From Saccharopolyspora indica (GTDB lineage: Bacteria > Actinomycetota > Actinomycetes > Mycobacteriales > Pseudonocardiaceae): a DNA stretch of 50,464 nt. Numbering within the stretch: position 1 is the stretch's first letter; the number at the start of each line of letters is the position of its first letter. The notes under the pieces were generated by a model. It was given only the letters and a program-made list of their open reading frames with translations. It was not told the DNA's origin and did no database searches. The stretch spans positions 1-50,464 of the forward strand of contig NZ_JAQGLB010000036.1 in NCBI RefSeq assembly GCF_027853965.1. The letters run 5' to 3'. The position numbers were made by a program, and so were the translations under genes. Positions 1-7,771 of this stretch are shown piece by piece.

Positions 1-1201
1 CGATGTGGTGGGCTTGGGGTGTTCCGGCCGGGTGGTCGCATTCCGGGAACGCGCACACCCCATCCCGGACCAGCAGTGCGGCGCGGATGTGGGTCGGCGC
101 GGTGCGCTGCGAGGCACCCACATCCAGAGGGAGGCTGTCCCCGCCCATAACCATCGGGAGAACCTCGCAGTCGCAAGCGATCCTGCGGATGGTCTGGGGG
201 CTCAGGTACTGGCCGGTGCCTTCCAGCATCCCCGCACCACCAACGGCGATCTCGCCGCCGTTGCTGGTGGGGAGCTGGTTCTTCAGGTCGGTGTAGTCGA
301 TGGTGACCGTCAGGTGCGGCTTCTGACCACCGGTGCGCGGCATCCCGTCGGTGTCCAGCACCAAGTCGAGCAGGGTCGACAGGCCGTCGGCGTTGCGCTG
401 CCCGACCGTGCGCGGGTCCTTGACCCCGTCAGACTCCGGGCGCGGCGCCGCCAACGGCCGCAAAGCCGTGACGAACTTCGCTCCGGTCTCCCGGTCCAGA
501 CGGGCCTTGATGACAAGCATTCCGTCGCGGGCGGTGGCGTAGTGCAGCTCCCGTGATTCGAACTGCGCTTGCTCGTCCTGAATGGCTCCGTCGGCGTCGA
601 TTATGTAGCGCACGCGGTCGGCGAGTTTCGCCAGGTCGCGGGGGCATTGGCGGCAGGCGTTCTCGACCAGCAGTCGCTCGATTTCGGCCGCGCGGTGCTG
701 GGTGTGTTCGGGCAGCCTGGTCAGGCAGCGGGAGATTACCCGTGCGTGTTCCAGGCTGATCACGCCCTCTGCTAGGGCTTCTCCGGTTGCCGGAAGGTCG
801 ACGGTGGCGGGCTCTGCGGTGGTGTCCGTGCCAGCGTCCTCGCCCAGAGCCGGGACGGTGGTGGCGTTGGTGGCGGTGGCGATACGGACCCGGGTGGTGG
901 CGTCCTGGCCGTCGATGTTGAGCAGCGTCTTCAGCCACACCTGGGTCGACCGCGCGCCCTGCACTGCGTGCAGGCGTCGGCGGTCGGCTTCGGCGATCAG
1001 TCGCAGCTGTTCCATCCGGGCTTGGCGGATCTGCTGCTCCACCTCGCTGATCCGGGCCGTGAGCTCTTCATCGGTCAGGGAGTCAACCGCAGGCGCCCAC
1101 GACCCGCCCGGCGTGGGGGTGTCCCACGCGGGCAGGGCGGACACGCCCGCGCCCGCGCCAGCGGCGGGGGTCGTGTCCTGGGTGGTCATCAGCGGTGTCA
1201 T
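1..1201 (-). CDS. DUF222 / HNH endonuclease (13E12 repeat family), 3' end cut off
   Basis: The minus-strand frame from the ATG at 1201-1199 stays open to base 1 (about 400 codons), so the C-terminus lies outside the window. A weak GAGAG ribosome site is 9 bases upstream. After an Ala/Pro-rich leader comes a charged helix (EELTARISEVEQQIRQ) and the long DUF222 region. Around residue 380 the start of an HNH nuclease appears: RDGVCAFPECDHPAG followed by AHHI, which supplies the first zinc-type Cys pair and the His pair. The catalytic remainder is missing from view. Family knowledge: 13E12/DUF222-HNH proteins are multicopy in mycobacteria and relatives and are suspected mobile or homing endonucleases, though activity is rarely shown. 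Upstream lie an A+T-rich leader and a large hairpin element repeated at the other end of the window. Confidence 0.88.
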   Translation of the reverse strand, partial: MTPLMTTQDTTPAAGAGAGVSALPAWDTPTPGGSWAPAVDSLTDEELTARISEVEQQIRQARMEQLRLIAEADRRRLHAVQGARSTQVWLKTLLNIDGQDATTRVRIATATNATTVPALGEDAGTDTTAEPATVDLPATGEALAEGVISLEHARVISRCLTRLPEHTQHRAAEIERLLVENACRQCPRDLAKLADRVRYIIDADGAIQDEQAQFESRELHYATARDGMLVIKARLDRETGAKFVTALRPLAAPRPESDGVKDPRTVGQRNADGLSTLLDLVLDTDGMPRTGGQKPHLTVTIDYTDLKNQLPTSNGGEIAVGGAGMLEGTGQYLSPQTIRRIACDCEVLPMVMGGDSLPLDVGASQRTAPTHIRAALLVRDGVCAFPECDHPAGTPQAHHI

Positions 1202-1908
1202 GCATCAATTCTCTCAACAATCGAACGAGAATTCGAGCACATAACCGTCCCACAAACGGGTGATCACAACACTCGTTAAACACGAAAACCCTTGCAGTGA
1301 AAGAAGAGTCGCTAAAATTCGACGGGTATTCGTCGGCGTGTCGTTGGCATGCGGCCAAATATGAACATGAATCCACGATTGTCCTATGCGGACTAAATGG
1401 AGTATCTCGGTGACGGCTGGCTCGGTCGGTCGGCGGTCAGGCCTCAGAAGCCAAACCTCCACCCCGACCAACCGCCAGCCCGCACAACACACCAACCACG
1501 CACACCACCTGCCGGTAACGGAGCACCCCACCACCCAACGCTGCAAGGCCCCGACCACCCGCCTCCCGCACCCCGCCAGCACGGCCCGGGGTCCGTTCCA
1601 TACCGGGTCATCCCCGTGACATAGAGCCAAAACGGGGCTGTGGGCCGGATGTCAAGCCTGAAACCCCGAAGGGGCGGCCGCCAGGCCGGGCTTGACATCC
1701 GGCCCACAGCCCCCACAATCCCCCAAACCACGGGGATGACCCCCACCACAACACAACCGACAAAAGCCCCAACCACCTCGACAACCCAAGACCGAACGAC
1801 GACGAACCAACGTCCCCCGAACAACGACCAACTCGAACGAGAAGCGAAGGACACCCTCCGCCGACCAACTCGACGAAAGGTGCCCGTCACCCCGGAGAAA
1901 CCGGACGA
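1202..1908. other. Non-coding stretch between the DUF222 gene and the symporter operon
   Basis: No convincing gene. Bases 1202-1430 are much richer in A+T than the surroundings and probably hold the DUF222 promoter on the minus strand. A small dyad GTCCtatgcGGAC lies at 1381-1393. Bases 1440-1600 and 1745-1905 are almost devoid of G and T on the plus strand, so the minus strand is strongly G+T rich. Between them is the hairpin element at 1605-1742. Long frames here are products of this skew and match no protein I recognise. Confidence 0.7.
1605..1742 (-). repeat. Large hairpin element, complete copy, upstream of the DUF222 gene
   Basis: Outer arms 1605-1618 and 1729-1742 are perfect 14-bp inverted repeats. 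Inner arms 1634-1658 and 1689-1713 are a perfect 25-bp inverted repeat. The apex (1659-1688) holds two further structures: CCCCgaaGGGG and the self-complementary GGCGGCCGCC. Half of the element plus its flank (1662-1757) recurs inverted at 50369-50464 with two mismatches in 96 bp. It is 167 bp past the end of the symporter operon and about 400 bp before the DUF222 start. It could be a transposition or homing target, a structured RNA or a terminator; I know of no named family for it. Confidence 0.85.
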
Positions 1909-2040
1909 TCAAACGACCGACCGGTTGTCCTTCTTCGCCTGCCGATGGTCCCTGGCCACCGCCACGCACAGCACGATCAGCACGATCGCGGTCAACGCCG
2001 GCCAAACCAGGATGTAGGCGGCGAGAAGTAGGTCGTTCAT
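1909..2040 (-). CDS. Symporter-associated single-pass small membrane protein
   Basis: A 43-residue protein, MNDLLLAAYILVWPALTAIV onward: one transmembrane helix (about residues 5-29) and a short charged tail ending RSVV. Its ATG overlaps the stop of the upstream symporter gene as ATGA (2037-2040), so translation is coupled. Similar very short proteins are commonly encoded directly after sodium:solute symporters and annotated as a putative small subunit or accessory protein; their exact role is not established. Function here is inferred from this arrangement and from the single helix. It ends the operon, with the hairpin element 167 bp downstream. Confidence 0.75.
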   Translation of the reverse strand: MNDLLLAAYILVWPALTAIVLIVLCVAVARDHRQAKKDNRSVV

Positions 2041-3698
2041 GACATGCTCCGTTCGTCGGGTCGGCGGGCTTCCTGCTCGTCCTTCAGCTGGAACTCGGTG
2101 ACCCGCTCGTTGATGAGCGCGAAGTCGAAGCGCTCCTTGCTGGTCAGGCTGATCGCCACGCACACGACGGTGCTGACTCCGTAGGAGACCAGCGAGCCGA
2201 GCAGCGTCGGGTAGTCCCGGAGGAAGCCCATGATCAGCGGGAACAGCACCACGCCCGCGATCGCGCCGATGGTGAAGCCGACCTGCTTGCCGAACAGGCC
2301 GAAGGCCATGAAGCCGAACACCACCGCACCGCCGATCACCGCGGCGAACTCCATCACGATGGCGACGACGCCGGTCAGCGGGAGCAGTTCGAAGCGGGCC
2401 ACCAGGAAGAACGCCAGCGCGGTGACCACCGAGACGGTGAACGCCAGGTTGGTGATCCGGTCCCAGTAGAAGCTGGCGATCACCGGGAACACCAGTGCGC
2501 CCCACAGGGCTCCGACGAACACGAGCAGGTCGAGGATGTTGAAGTTCGACACCGCGAACATGACGCCGAGCGCGGCCGCCGCGATCATCGTGATGCGCCC
2601 GATGTAGAGCATCGTCTGCGGGTTGGCCTTGCCGCGCGCCAGGTTCTTGCCGTAGATGTCGGTCATGACCAGCGAGGACAGCGCCGCCAGGTCGGAGTCC
2701 GCCGTGGACGACAGCGAGCCGATCACCATGATGAACAGCAGGCCGATCATCACCGGCGACAGGTACTCGGAGGCCATCTGCGGGATGATGTTGTTCATGT
2801 CGCCGTTGAGCGGTTGCAGGCCGACCATCACCGCCAGCAGGCCGAGCATGCCCAGCCCGATCACCGTTCCGGCGTAGCCGAGGGTCGCGGTGATGAAGGT
2901 GCTCTTGATCCGGTCCTGGCGCACCGCGAACAGCCGTTGCGCGATGGTCTGGTTGCCGATCGCGTAGGCGAGCACGGCGGCGAGGTACGGGCCGCCCTGT
3001 TCCAGGAACGCCTCGCCGGAGAGGAAGTTCGCCTGTTCGTCGGTCAGCCGGGCCAGGCCCTGGTCGAACAGGTCGGTGCCGCCGGTGGCGAAGTACACCA
3101 TCGGCACGATGAGCGCTGCGGCCAGCATCATCGCGACGAGCTGGGCGAAGTCGGTCATCACCGAGGCCCGGAATCCGGACCACAGCGTGTAGGCGAGCAC
3201 GCCCACCGCCGCGATCAGCACGCCGTGCAGGAAGCTGAACGGGGTCAGGATCTCCATCAGCGCGCCGGCCGCGGTGAAGTTCGCCGTCAGGCTGATGATG
3301 CTGCCGACGATGTTGGAGACGGCCAGGATCAGCTGGCTGGAGCGGCCGTGGCGCGCGTGCATCACCTCGGCCAGGGTGTGGGCTTTGGGCGCCACCCGGC
3401 GGAAGTGCCGACCGAACGGGTAGATGCACAGGATCATCAGCGCACCCCAGAGCCCGTAGTGGATCGGTCCCGACAAGCCGTAGGTGTAGCCCGAGCTGGC
3501 CGACGCGTAGAGCGAGGCGGCCCACACCCAGGTCGCGGTCATGCTCGCGGCGGAGATGCCGAAGCCCACCGCGCCGTTGGAGACCATGAACCCGTCCACG
3601 TTCTCCTTCTTCTCCCGGATCGAGAGCGTCATCAGGAACGTGAGTCCGTAAAATGCGATCAATAACAGAGCGGTCGCCACCGCACTGAGCTGAAACAC
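2037..3698 (-). CDS. Sodium:solute symporter (SSS family)
   Basis: An integral membrane transporter that should couple sodium entry to uptake of an organic solute. About 13 hydrophobic helices span most of its 553 residues. Family-like signatures include the early helix with SIREKKENVDGFMVSNGAVG, the segment RVAPKAHTLAEVMHARHG and IGNQTIAQRLFAVRQDRIKS. I chose the GTG at 3698 because GGAGGA lies just upstream and the protein then begins VFQLSAVATALLLIAFYG, a first membrane helix. An upstream ATG at 3824 would add 42 poorly hydrophobic residues encoded by A+T-rich leader DNA. The substrate cannot be read from sequence. The small protein downstream overlaps by four bases and is probably a partner. 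Confidence 0.88.
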   Translation of the reverse strand: MFQLSAVATALLLIAFYGLTFLMTLSIREKKENVDGFMVSNGAVGFGISAASMTATWVWAASLYASASSGYTYGLSGPIHYGLWGALMILCIYPFGRHFRRVAPKAHTLAEVMHARHGRSSQLILAVSNIVGSIISLTANFTAAGALMEILTPFSFLHGVLIAAVGVLAYTLWSGFRASVMTDFAQLVAMMLAAALIVPMVYFATGGTDLFDQGLARLTDEQANFLSGEAFLEQGGPYLAAVLAYAIGNQTIAQRLFAVRQDRIKSTFITATLGYAGTVIGLGMLGLLAVMVGLQPLNGDMNNIIPQMASEYLSPVMIGLLFIMVIGSLSSTADSDLAALSSLVMTDIYGKNLARGKANPQTMLYIGRITMIAAAALGVMFAVSNFNILDLLVFVGALWGALVFPVIASFYWDRITNLAFTVSVVTALAFFLVARFELLPLTGVVAIVMEFAAVIGGAVVFGFMAFGLFGKQVGFTIGAIAGVVLFPLIMGFLRDYPTLLGSLVSYGVSTVVCVAISLTSKERFDFALINERVTEFQLKDEQEARRPDERSMS

Positions 3699-4197
3699 TA
3701 CTCCTCCGAATTCGTTTTGCGATCGCGCGAAATCCCGGCCGGAAAGGTGCGCGGGAAATTCGCGACGCCCAACAGGCCTATATGAAATTTCGGGCGATAT
3801 GAACCTGAAAGTATCATTTGTCACAACCTGTGCGCTGGGTTTTTCCGCATCGCGAAAAAAGTTGTAACGTTTAAATTGCTTTTCCGCGCAGCTCTCGACA
3901 GGAGGGAAGTCCGCAAGGTTCGGTGTCGATCACCCTGGGTGACGGGGAGGTCGGTCTCCGCGTTCGCCCGCCCGCGGTCCTCCCGGGGTGCGCGTGCGCC
4001 GGAGTGGTCGGCGCCGCAGTGCGGGCTCGGCGCGGCGGCCTGTTGGTTCTGGGAACGAATGCACCCGGTTGGCGGCTGTTGCCCGGCGGGTTTTCATGCC
4101 GTTCGCGCCGTTACTGGCGGGTATTCGCCAATTCTTCCGAATTCCGGTCGTTTTCTCCTTGAATGGTGACGTTTTTCGGTCTCCGATCGGAGGAAGA
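3699..4197. promoter_or_regulatory. Divergent promoter region, symporter / SGNH hydrolase
   Basis: About 500 bp between divergent genes. The symporter side is A+T rich. An imperfect dyad at 3840-3860 (TTTTT, one mismatch, CGC-atc-GCG, one mismatch, AAAAA) is a candidate regulator site. A ribosome-site-like GGAGGAAGA directly precedes the SGNH start at 4198. A frame at 3923-4162 has no recognisable similarity and I do not call it a gene. Confidence 0.5.
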
Positions 4198-4995
4198 ATG
4201 CGTCACTTACGGCACGTCGTCGGTGCCGCGGCGGTGGTGGCGACGGCGAGCACCATGCTGGCCGCACCGGCGTTCGCGGCATCCGCCGCCGAGAACTACG
4301 CAGCACTGGGCGACTCCTACGCTTCCGGAGTCGGCTCCCGGGAATACTTCGATGACAGCGGGGACTGCCTGCGCAGCCCCAAGGCGTACGCCCAGCTCTG
4401 GGCCGATGCGAACGGCGTCACCGACTTCAACTTCGCCGCCTGCTCGGGTGCGGTGACCGATGACGTCAACGCCAACCAGCTCGACGGTCTCAGCGCGGAC
4501 ACCACGCTGGTCACCATCTCGATCGGTGGCAACGACGTGGGTTTCGCCAGCGTCATCCAGGACTGCCTGCTCGGCACGGACGACAAGTGCGACTCCGCGG
4601 TCGGCGCAGGTGAGGAGAAGGCGCGCAACGAGCTGCCCGCCAAGCTCGACACCACCTACGCCAACATCCGCGAGGCCGCGCCCAACGCCAAGGTCGTGGT
4701 GCTCGGCTACCCGCGCCTCACCTCGCTCGGCGACTGCGGAATCCCGTTCTTCTCCGACGCCAAGCGGCAGCGGATCAACGACGGCTCCGACGTGCTGGCC
4801 GGGGTGATCTCCGAGCGCGCCGAGGCCGCCGGGTTCACCTACGCCGACACCCGCGACGCGTTCGACGGTCACGGCGTCTGCGCGGGCGAGGAGTGGATCA
4901 ACGGCCCGAGCAACCCGCTGGTGGAGTCCTTCCACCCGAACGTCGACGGCTACGCCAAGGGCTACCTCCCGGTGCTGGAGTCCATCACCGGCTGA
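4198..4995 (+). CDS. Secreted SGNH/GDSL-family esterase or lipase
   Basis: A 265-residue extracellular hydrolase for ester bonds. The first 28 residues form a Sec signal peptide (RHLRH, hydrophobic core, cleavage near AFA-AS). Mature-domain motifs: block I GDSYASG with the nucleophile Ser40, block III GGND with Asn112, and block V ESFHPN with His246. The position often held by Asp three residues before the His is Glu here; several members of this family rely on a Ser-His dyad with backbone help, so activity is still plausible. Several Cys residues (DSGDC, FAAC, QDC, DDKC, LGDC, HGVC) fit the disulfide pattern of actinomycete secreted esterases. The start has GGAGGAAGA immediately upstream. 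A strong terminator follows. Confidence 0.9.
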   Translation: MRHLRHVVGAAAVVATASTMLAAPAFAASAAENYAALGDSYASGVGSREYFDDSGDCLRSPKAYAQLWADANGVTDFNFAACSGAVTDDVNANQLDGLSADTTLVTISIGGNDVGFASVIQDCLLGTDDKCDSAVGAGEEKARNELPAKLDTTYANIREAAPNAKVVVLGYPRLTSLGDCGIPFFSDAKRQRINDGSDVLAGVISERAEAAGFTYADTRDAFDGHGVCAGEEWINGPSNPLVESFHPNVDGYAKGYLPVLESITG

Positions 4996-5007
4996 CCGAA
5001 CCCTGGA

Positions 5008-5045
5008 CGAGGGGTGGCGATTTCACGCGAAATCGCCACCCCTCG
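5008..5045. terminator. Bidirectional terminator between convergent genes
   Basis: Perfect inverted repeat: 17-bp arms (5008-5024 and 5029-5045) with loop ACGC. It lies between the plus-strand SGNH gene ending at 4995 and the minus-strand HxlR gene ending at 5062, so it probably stops transcription from both sides. Confidence 0.85.
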
Positions 5046-5061
5046 TGCGTGCGGGCCGGTG

Positions 5062-5520
5062 TCACCGGGGTTGCGGCATTCCGGGCCCGTGCACGACGTG
5101 GACCTGCGCGAGGTCGGTGATCTCCCCGCAGTTCGAGCAGGTGGTCCGCTCGACGATCGGCCCGCCGCAGCCGGTGTGCCGGTACAGGATGGGCGGACCG
5201 TCCGGTGCCGCCCACCGGTCTCCCCACTGCGTCAGCGCGATGATCACGGGCGCCAGGTCCAGGCCCTTCCGGGTTGCCGCGTAGCCGCCCCGATCGGAAT
5301 GATCCGCGCCGGGCCGCCGCTCGAGGATGCCCGAATCGACAAGGGCGTCAAGGCGTTTCGCCAGGACGTTGGTCGCGATTCCCAGGCGCTGGAAGTCGGC
5401 GAACCGGGTCGCGCCGGCGAACAGCACGTCGCGCACGATCAGCAGGCTCCACCGCTCGCCGACCGCTTCGAGCGCTCTGGCGGCCGAACACACCTGCGTG
5501 TCGTAGGTCCTGCCCAGCAC
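5062..5520 (-). CDS. HxlR-family transcriptional regulator with C-terminal Cys cluster
   Basis: A winged-helix DNA-binding protein of 152 residues from a GTG start at 5520, placed 8 bases after GGAGG. The start LGRTYDTQVCSAARALEAVG is the normal beginning of this family; longer starts would run over the operator. Cys11 sits where thiol-sensing HxlR/YodB-type repressors keep their redox Cys. The C-terminal extension (GCGGPIVERTTCSNCGEI; Cys118, Cys128, Cys131) resembles a small zinc ribbon. It is transcribed away from a DinB-like/DUF899 pair, and two identical dyads lie in the shared promoter. I infer that it represses itself and that pair, perhaps in response to electrophiles or oxidants. Confidence 0.9.
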   Translation of the reverse strand: MLGRTYDTQVCSAARALEAVGERWSLLIVRDVLFAGATRFADFQRLGIATNVLAKRLDALVDSGILERRPGADHSDRGGYAATRKGLDLAPVIIALTQWGDRWAAPDGPPILYRHTGCGGPIVERTTCSNCGEITDLAQVHVVHGPGMPQPR

Positions 5521-5542
5521 GAGATCCACCTCCGAGAGAACG

Positions 5543-5589
5543 CTTGCATCACGCAAGCATACGCTCTACCTTCACTTGCATCACGCAAG
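5543..5589. promoter_or_regulatory. Twin HxlR operator candidates
   Basis: Two identical 15-bp dyads, CTTGCatcacGCAAG, at 5543-5557 and 5575-5589. Their centres are 32 bp apart, three helical turns, so two dimers could bind on one face. They lie between the divergent HxlR gene and the DinB-like gene, the usual place for an autoregulatory operator. Confidence 0.75.
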
Positions 5590-5618
5590 CTAACCCGAAG
5601 GTCCCGGAGGAAAAGATC

Positions 5619-6119
5619 ATGGACACCACCGCGCTTCGCGACGCCTACCGCGCACTGCTGGACGCTGCCGCCACCGTTGCCGACGCCAGCCCCACCGCTG
5701 CGGCGGACGAGTGGAACGCCGATCAGGTCCTGGCCCACGTCAGCATCGTCAACGCGGTCACCATCGCCGCCGTCGGCACCATTTCGGCCGGGGCCAACAC
5801 GAACTACGACAACCGGATCGCGCTCGACACCTGGACCATCGAACGCGTTCTCGCGCGCGCTGGCGGCAACGCCGGGCTCCGCGACCGCATCCGCGTCCAA
5901 GGCGAGGTCCTCTGCGCGCTCGCCGAGAACGCGTTGAGCGAGACCGAGCTCGACACGCCGGTGCCCACGCTGCTCCTGTCCGCCGGAGCGCTCCTGGTCG
6001 ATCAGCTGGTACCGCTGCGGGACCTCATCTCGGGTCTCGCGGACGTCGAGCTGCCCGGCCACACCGAACAGCTCCTCGCCCTCCTGCCGGACACCGCCAT
6101 GGCCGCAGCCACAGCGTGA
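5619..6119 (+). CDS. DinB / mycothiol-isomerase-like helical protein
   Basis: A 166-residue, mostly helical protein starting at the ATG at 5619 with GGAGG 8-10 bases upstream. The N-terminal third (ALRDAYRALLDAAATVAD, then DEWNADQVLAHVSIVNAVT) resembles the first helices of the DinB/MDMPI_N four-helix bundle, where a Trp and a following His (His40 here) lie near the metal site. Later metal-ligand His residues are not obvious, so it may be a distant or non-enzymatic relative. It is the first gene of an operon with the DUF899 gene 49 bp on, under the HxlR operator pair. Specific function unknown. Confidence 0.6.
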   Translation: MDTTALRDAYRALLDAAATVADASPTAAADEWNADQVLAHVSIVNAVTIAAVGTISAGANTNYDNRIALDTWTIERVLARAGGNAGLRDRIRVQGEVLCALAENALSETELDTPVPTLLLSAGALLVDQLVPLRDLISGLADVELPGHTEQLLALLPDTAMAAATA

Positions 6120-6168
6120 CCGCGACCGACCGCACCCGCTCCGCCCGCCGCGAAACCAGGAAGCGACG

Positions 6169-6954
6169 ATGACGATCGAGATGAACACCGATGCAGCGCC
6201 CGCAGTGGTCGACCGGGCCACCTGGCAGGCCCAGATCGACCAGCTGCGCATCCGGGAGAAGGCGCACACCCGGGAAGGCGATGCGATCGCTGCGGCCCGC
6301 CGCCGGCTGCCGATGGTCGAGGTCGACCCCGCGATCACGCTGACCGGACCACAAGGCCCGGTGACGCTGCTCGAGACCTTCGAAGGACGCCGGCAGCTGA
6401 CCGCCTACTTCCACATGTGGCACGACGACCAGCCCGCCGCCGGGCAGTGCGAGGGCTGCACCTTCTTCAACAGCCAGGTCCGCGAACTGTCCTACCTGCA
6501 CTCCCGCGACATCACCTACGCCACCTTCTGCCAGGGCCCCTACGAGGAAAGCGTCCGCTACCGCGACTTCATGGGCTGGGACGTGCCCTGGTACTCGGTG
6601 CGCGACTGCGCCGACGAACTGCTGGCCGGTCGCCCGTTCTTCCTGCTCGCCTGCTACCTGCGCGACGGCGACCGGGTATTCGAGACCTACTGGACCACCA
6701 TCCGCGGTTTCGAGGCCTTCTCGCCCAGCCACGGGCTGATGGACATGACCGTCTACGGGCGGCAGGAGTCCTGGGAGGACTCGCCCGCCGGCTGGCCCCA
6801 GCGCTGGGCGGCCAAGGACCCCGGCGTCTGGCGCACCGACGGCCGTCCCACCGCCCAGTGGTCCCGACTGGCCGGTGACCAGGGGAGTTCTGGTTCCGGG
6901 TGCGAAGAAGAGCAACGATCACCGTTGAACGCGTGCTGCCACCCACCCCGGTGA
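6169..6954 (+). CDS. DUF899 family protein (thioredoxin-like fold)
   Basis: 261 residues; an AGGA-type ribosome site precedes the ATG. Family-like segments are LPMVEVDPAITLTGPQG, LLETFEGRRQLTAYFHMWHD, the Cys pair QCEGCTFFNSQV and FCQGPYEE. DUF899 proteins have a thioredoxin-like fold and an early CxGC-type motif, but their reaction is undefined. The C-terminal 25 residues (GSSGSGCEEEQR to the end) look like an ordinary loose tail. It follows the DinB-like gene and is probably co-transcribed under HxlR control. The CxxC-like site suits a thiol or oxidant response, but that is inference. Confidence 0.85.
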   Translation: MTIEMNTDAAPAVVDRATWQAQIDQLRIREKAHTREGDAIAAARRRLPMVEVDPAITLTGPQGPVTLLETFEGRRQLTAYFHMWHDDQPAAGQCEGCTFFNSQVRELSYLHSRDITYATFCQGPYEESVRYRDFMGWDVPWYSVRDCADELLAGRPFFLLACYLRDGDRVFETYWTTIRGFEAFSPSHGLMDMTVYGRQESWEDSPAGWPQRWAAKDPGVWRTDGRPTAQWSRLAGDQGSSGSGCEEEQRSPLNACCHPPR

Positions 6955-6971
6955 GACGGGACGCGCTGTGA

Positions 6972-7508
6972 TCAGAGCATGTCGCGCAGGACTGCGTAGC
7001 CGTGTTCGGCGAGTCGTTGGCCGGATCGTGCCGAGTTATCGTCCGTCGCGCGGATTCCCAGTCCCTCGACGAGCCGGTTCATGAAGTTGAACAGCGCGCA
7101 GACGGACACCGCGTCGTGCAGCGCCTTTTCGTCCCACCCCGCCTCGAACACGGCCGCGGCCTTCTGGGCGGCTCGGTTGGGCGTGAGCGTGAGCGTGCGC
7201 GCGTAGTGCAGCAGCGGCTTCATCGGTTCGTCGACCGGTGCTGTGTCGATGTCCTCGAGCAGGGCGGTCAACGTGGATTCGGGGACGCCGAACCTGGCTG
7301 CGGTGGCCCGGTGCACGCCGTGGCAGTACGCGCACCCGTTGAGCCCGGACACGTACGTGGCGATCAGCTCGCGCTGGGCGACGCTCAGCGGCGAATCGCC
7401 GCGCATCAGCACTTCGTGGTAGTCGATCAGCGGACGCGCGGTGTCCGGATGTGCGCGGAAGACGTCGAGCAGGGCCGCGTCGTCGGGCAGGGAGGGGAGG
7501 AGTGACAC
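6972..7508 (-). CDS. AhpD-like / carboxymuconolactone decarboxylase family peroxidase-related protein
   Basis: 178 residues. The central motif CAYCHGVH (Cys59, Cys62, His66), preceded by QRELIA with Glu47, is the catalytic pattern of AhpD-type alkylhydroperoxidases. The protein belongs to the shorter 'peroxidase-related enzyme' branch. It would use the CxxC pair to reduce peroxides or relay electrons in the cytoplasm. It converges on the DUF899 gene 17 bases away and is divergent from the acyl-CoA dehydrogenase gene. Together with the HxlR/DUF899 pair it suggests a small redox-protection neighbourhood, although nothing shows co-regulation. Confidence 0.88.
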   Translation of the reverse strand: MSLLPSLPDDAALLDVFRAHPDTARPLIDYHEVLMRGDSPLSVAQRELIATYVSGLNGCAYCHGVHRATAARFGVPESTLTALLEDIDTAPVDEPMKPLLHYARTLTLTPNRAAQKAAAVFEAGWDEKALHDAVSVCALFNFMNRLVEGLGIRATDDNSARSGQRLAEHGYAVLRDML

Positions 7509-7704
7509 GCTGCATCTCCTTGTCGGCGGGTTGCTCCCACCAAGATGACCGGAACCTGGCCCCAGGGCTTCTCGGCACGTGCTCAGCTGCTGGTCCTGCC
7601 TGCCAGCAGCGCCTCTCGGCGACCCATGGATTGTCGATCAGTCAATAAACGGAGTTCCTGCTTTCTCCAAATGCGTGAATAGTCCTCCCGGCACGCCAGC
7701 AAGT

Positions 7705-7725
7705 TATTGACGAATGGCCAACAAG
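7705..7725 (+). promoter_or_regulatory. Promoter motif shared with the acyl-CoA ligase gene, copy 1
   Basis: TATTGAC-N5-GCCAACAAG, 47 bp before the acyl-CoA dehydrogenase start. The same motif in the same orientation to its gene lies before the acyl-CoA ligase at 11510-11530. TTGAC could be the -35 element, with the conserved GCCAACAAG a regulator contact overlapping the spacer. Confidence 0.6.
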
Positions 7726-7771
7726 GTGTGCACACTCGCTCTGGCGCCGGATACCTGGAGGGACTCACGTC

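Noticed and set aside
1605..1742. Hairpin element as a simple rho-independent terminator of the symporter operon
   Set aside because: Far larger than needed, lacks a T tract, lies 167 bp past the stop and recurs elsewhere with conserved apex structure; termination may be a side effect.
3923..4162. 79-codon frame starting GTG after a GGAGG-like sequence
   Set aside because: GGAGG is too far from the GTG (about 20 bases), the product has no recognisable features, and it lies in the leader of the SGNH gene.
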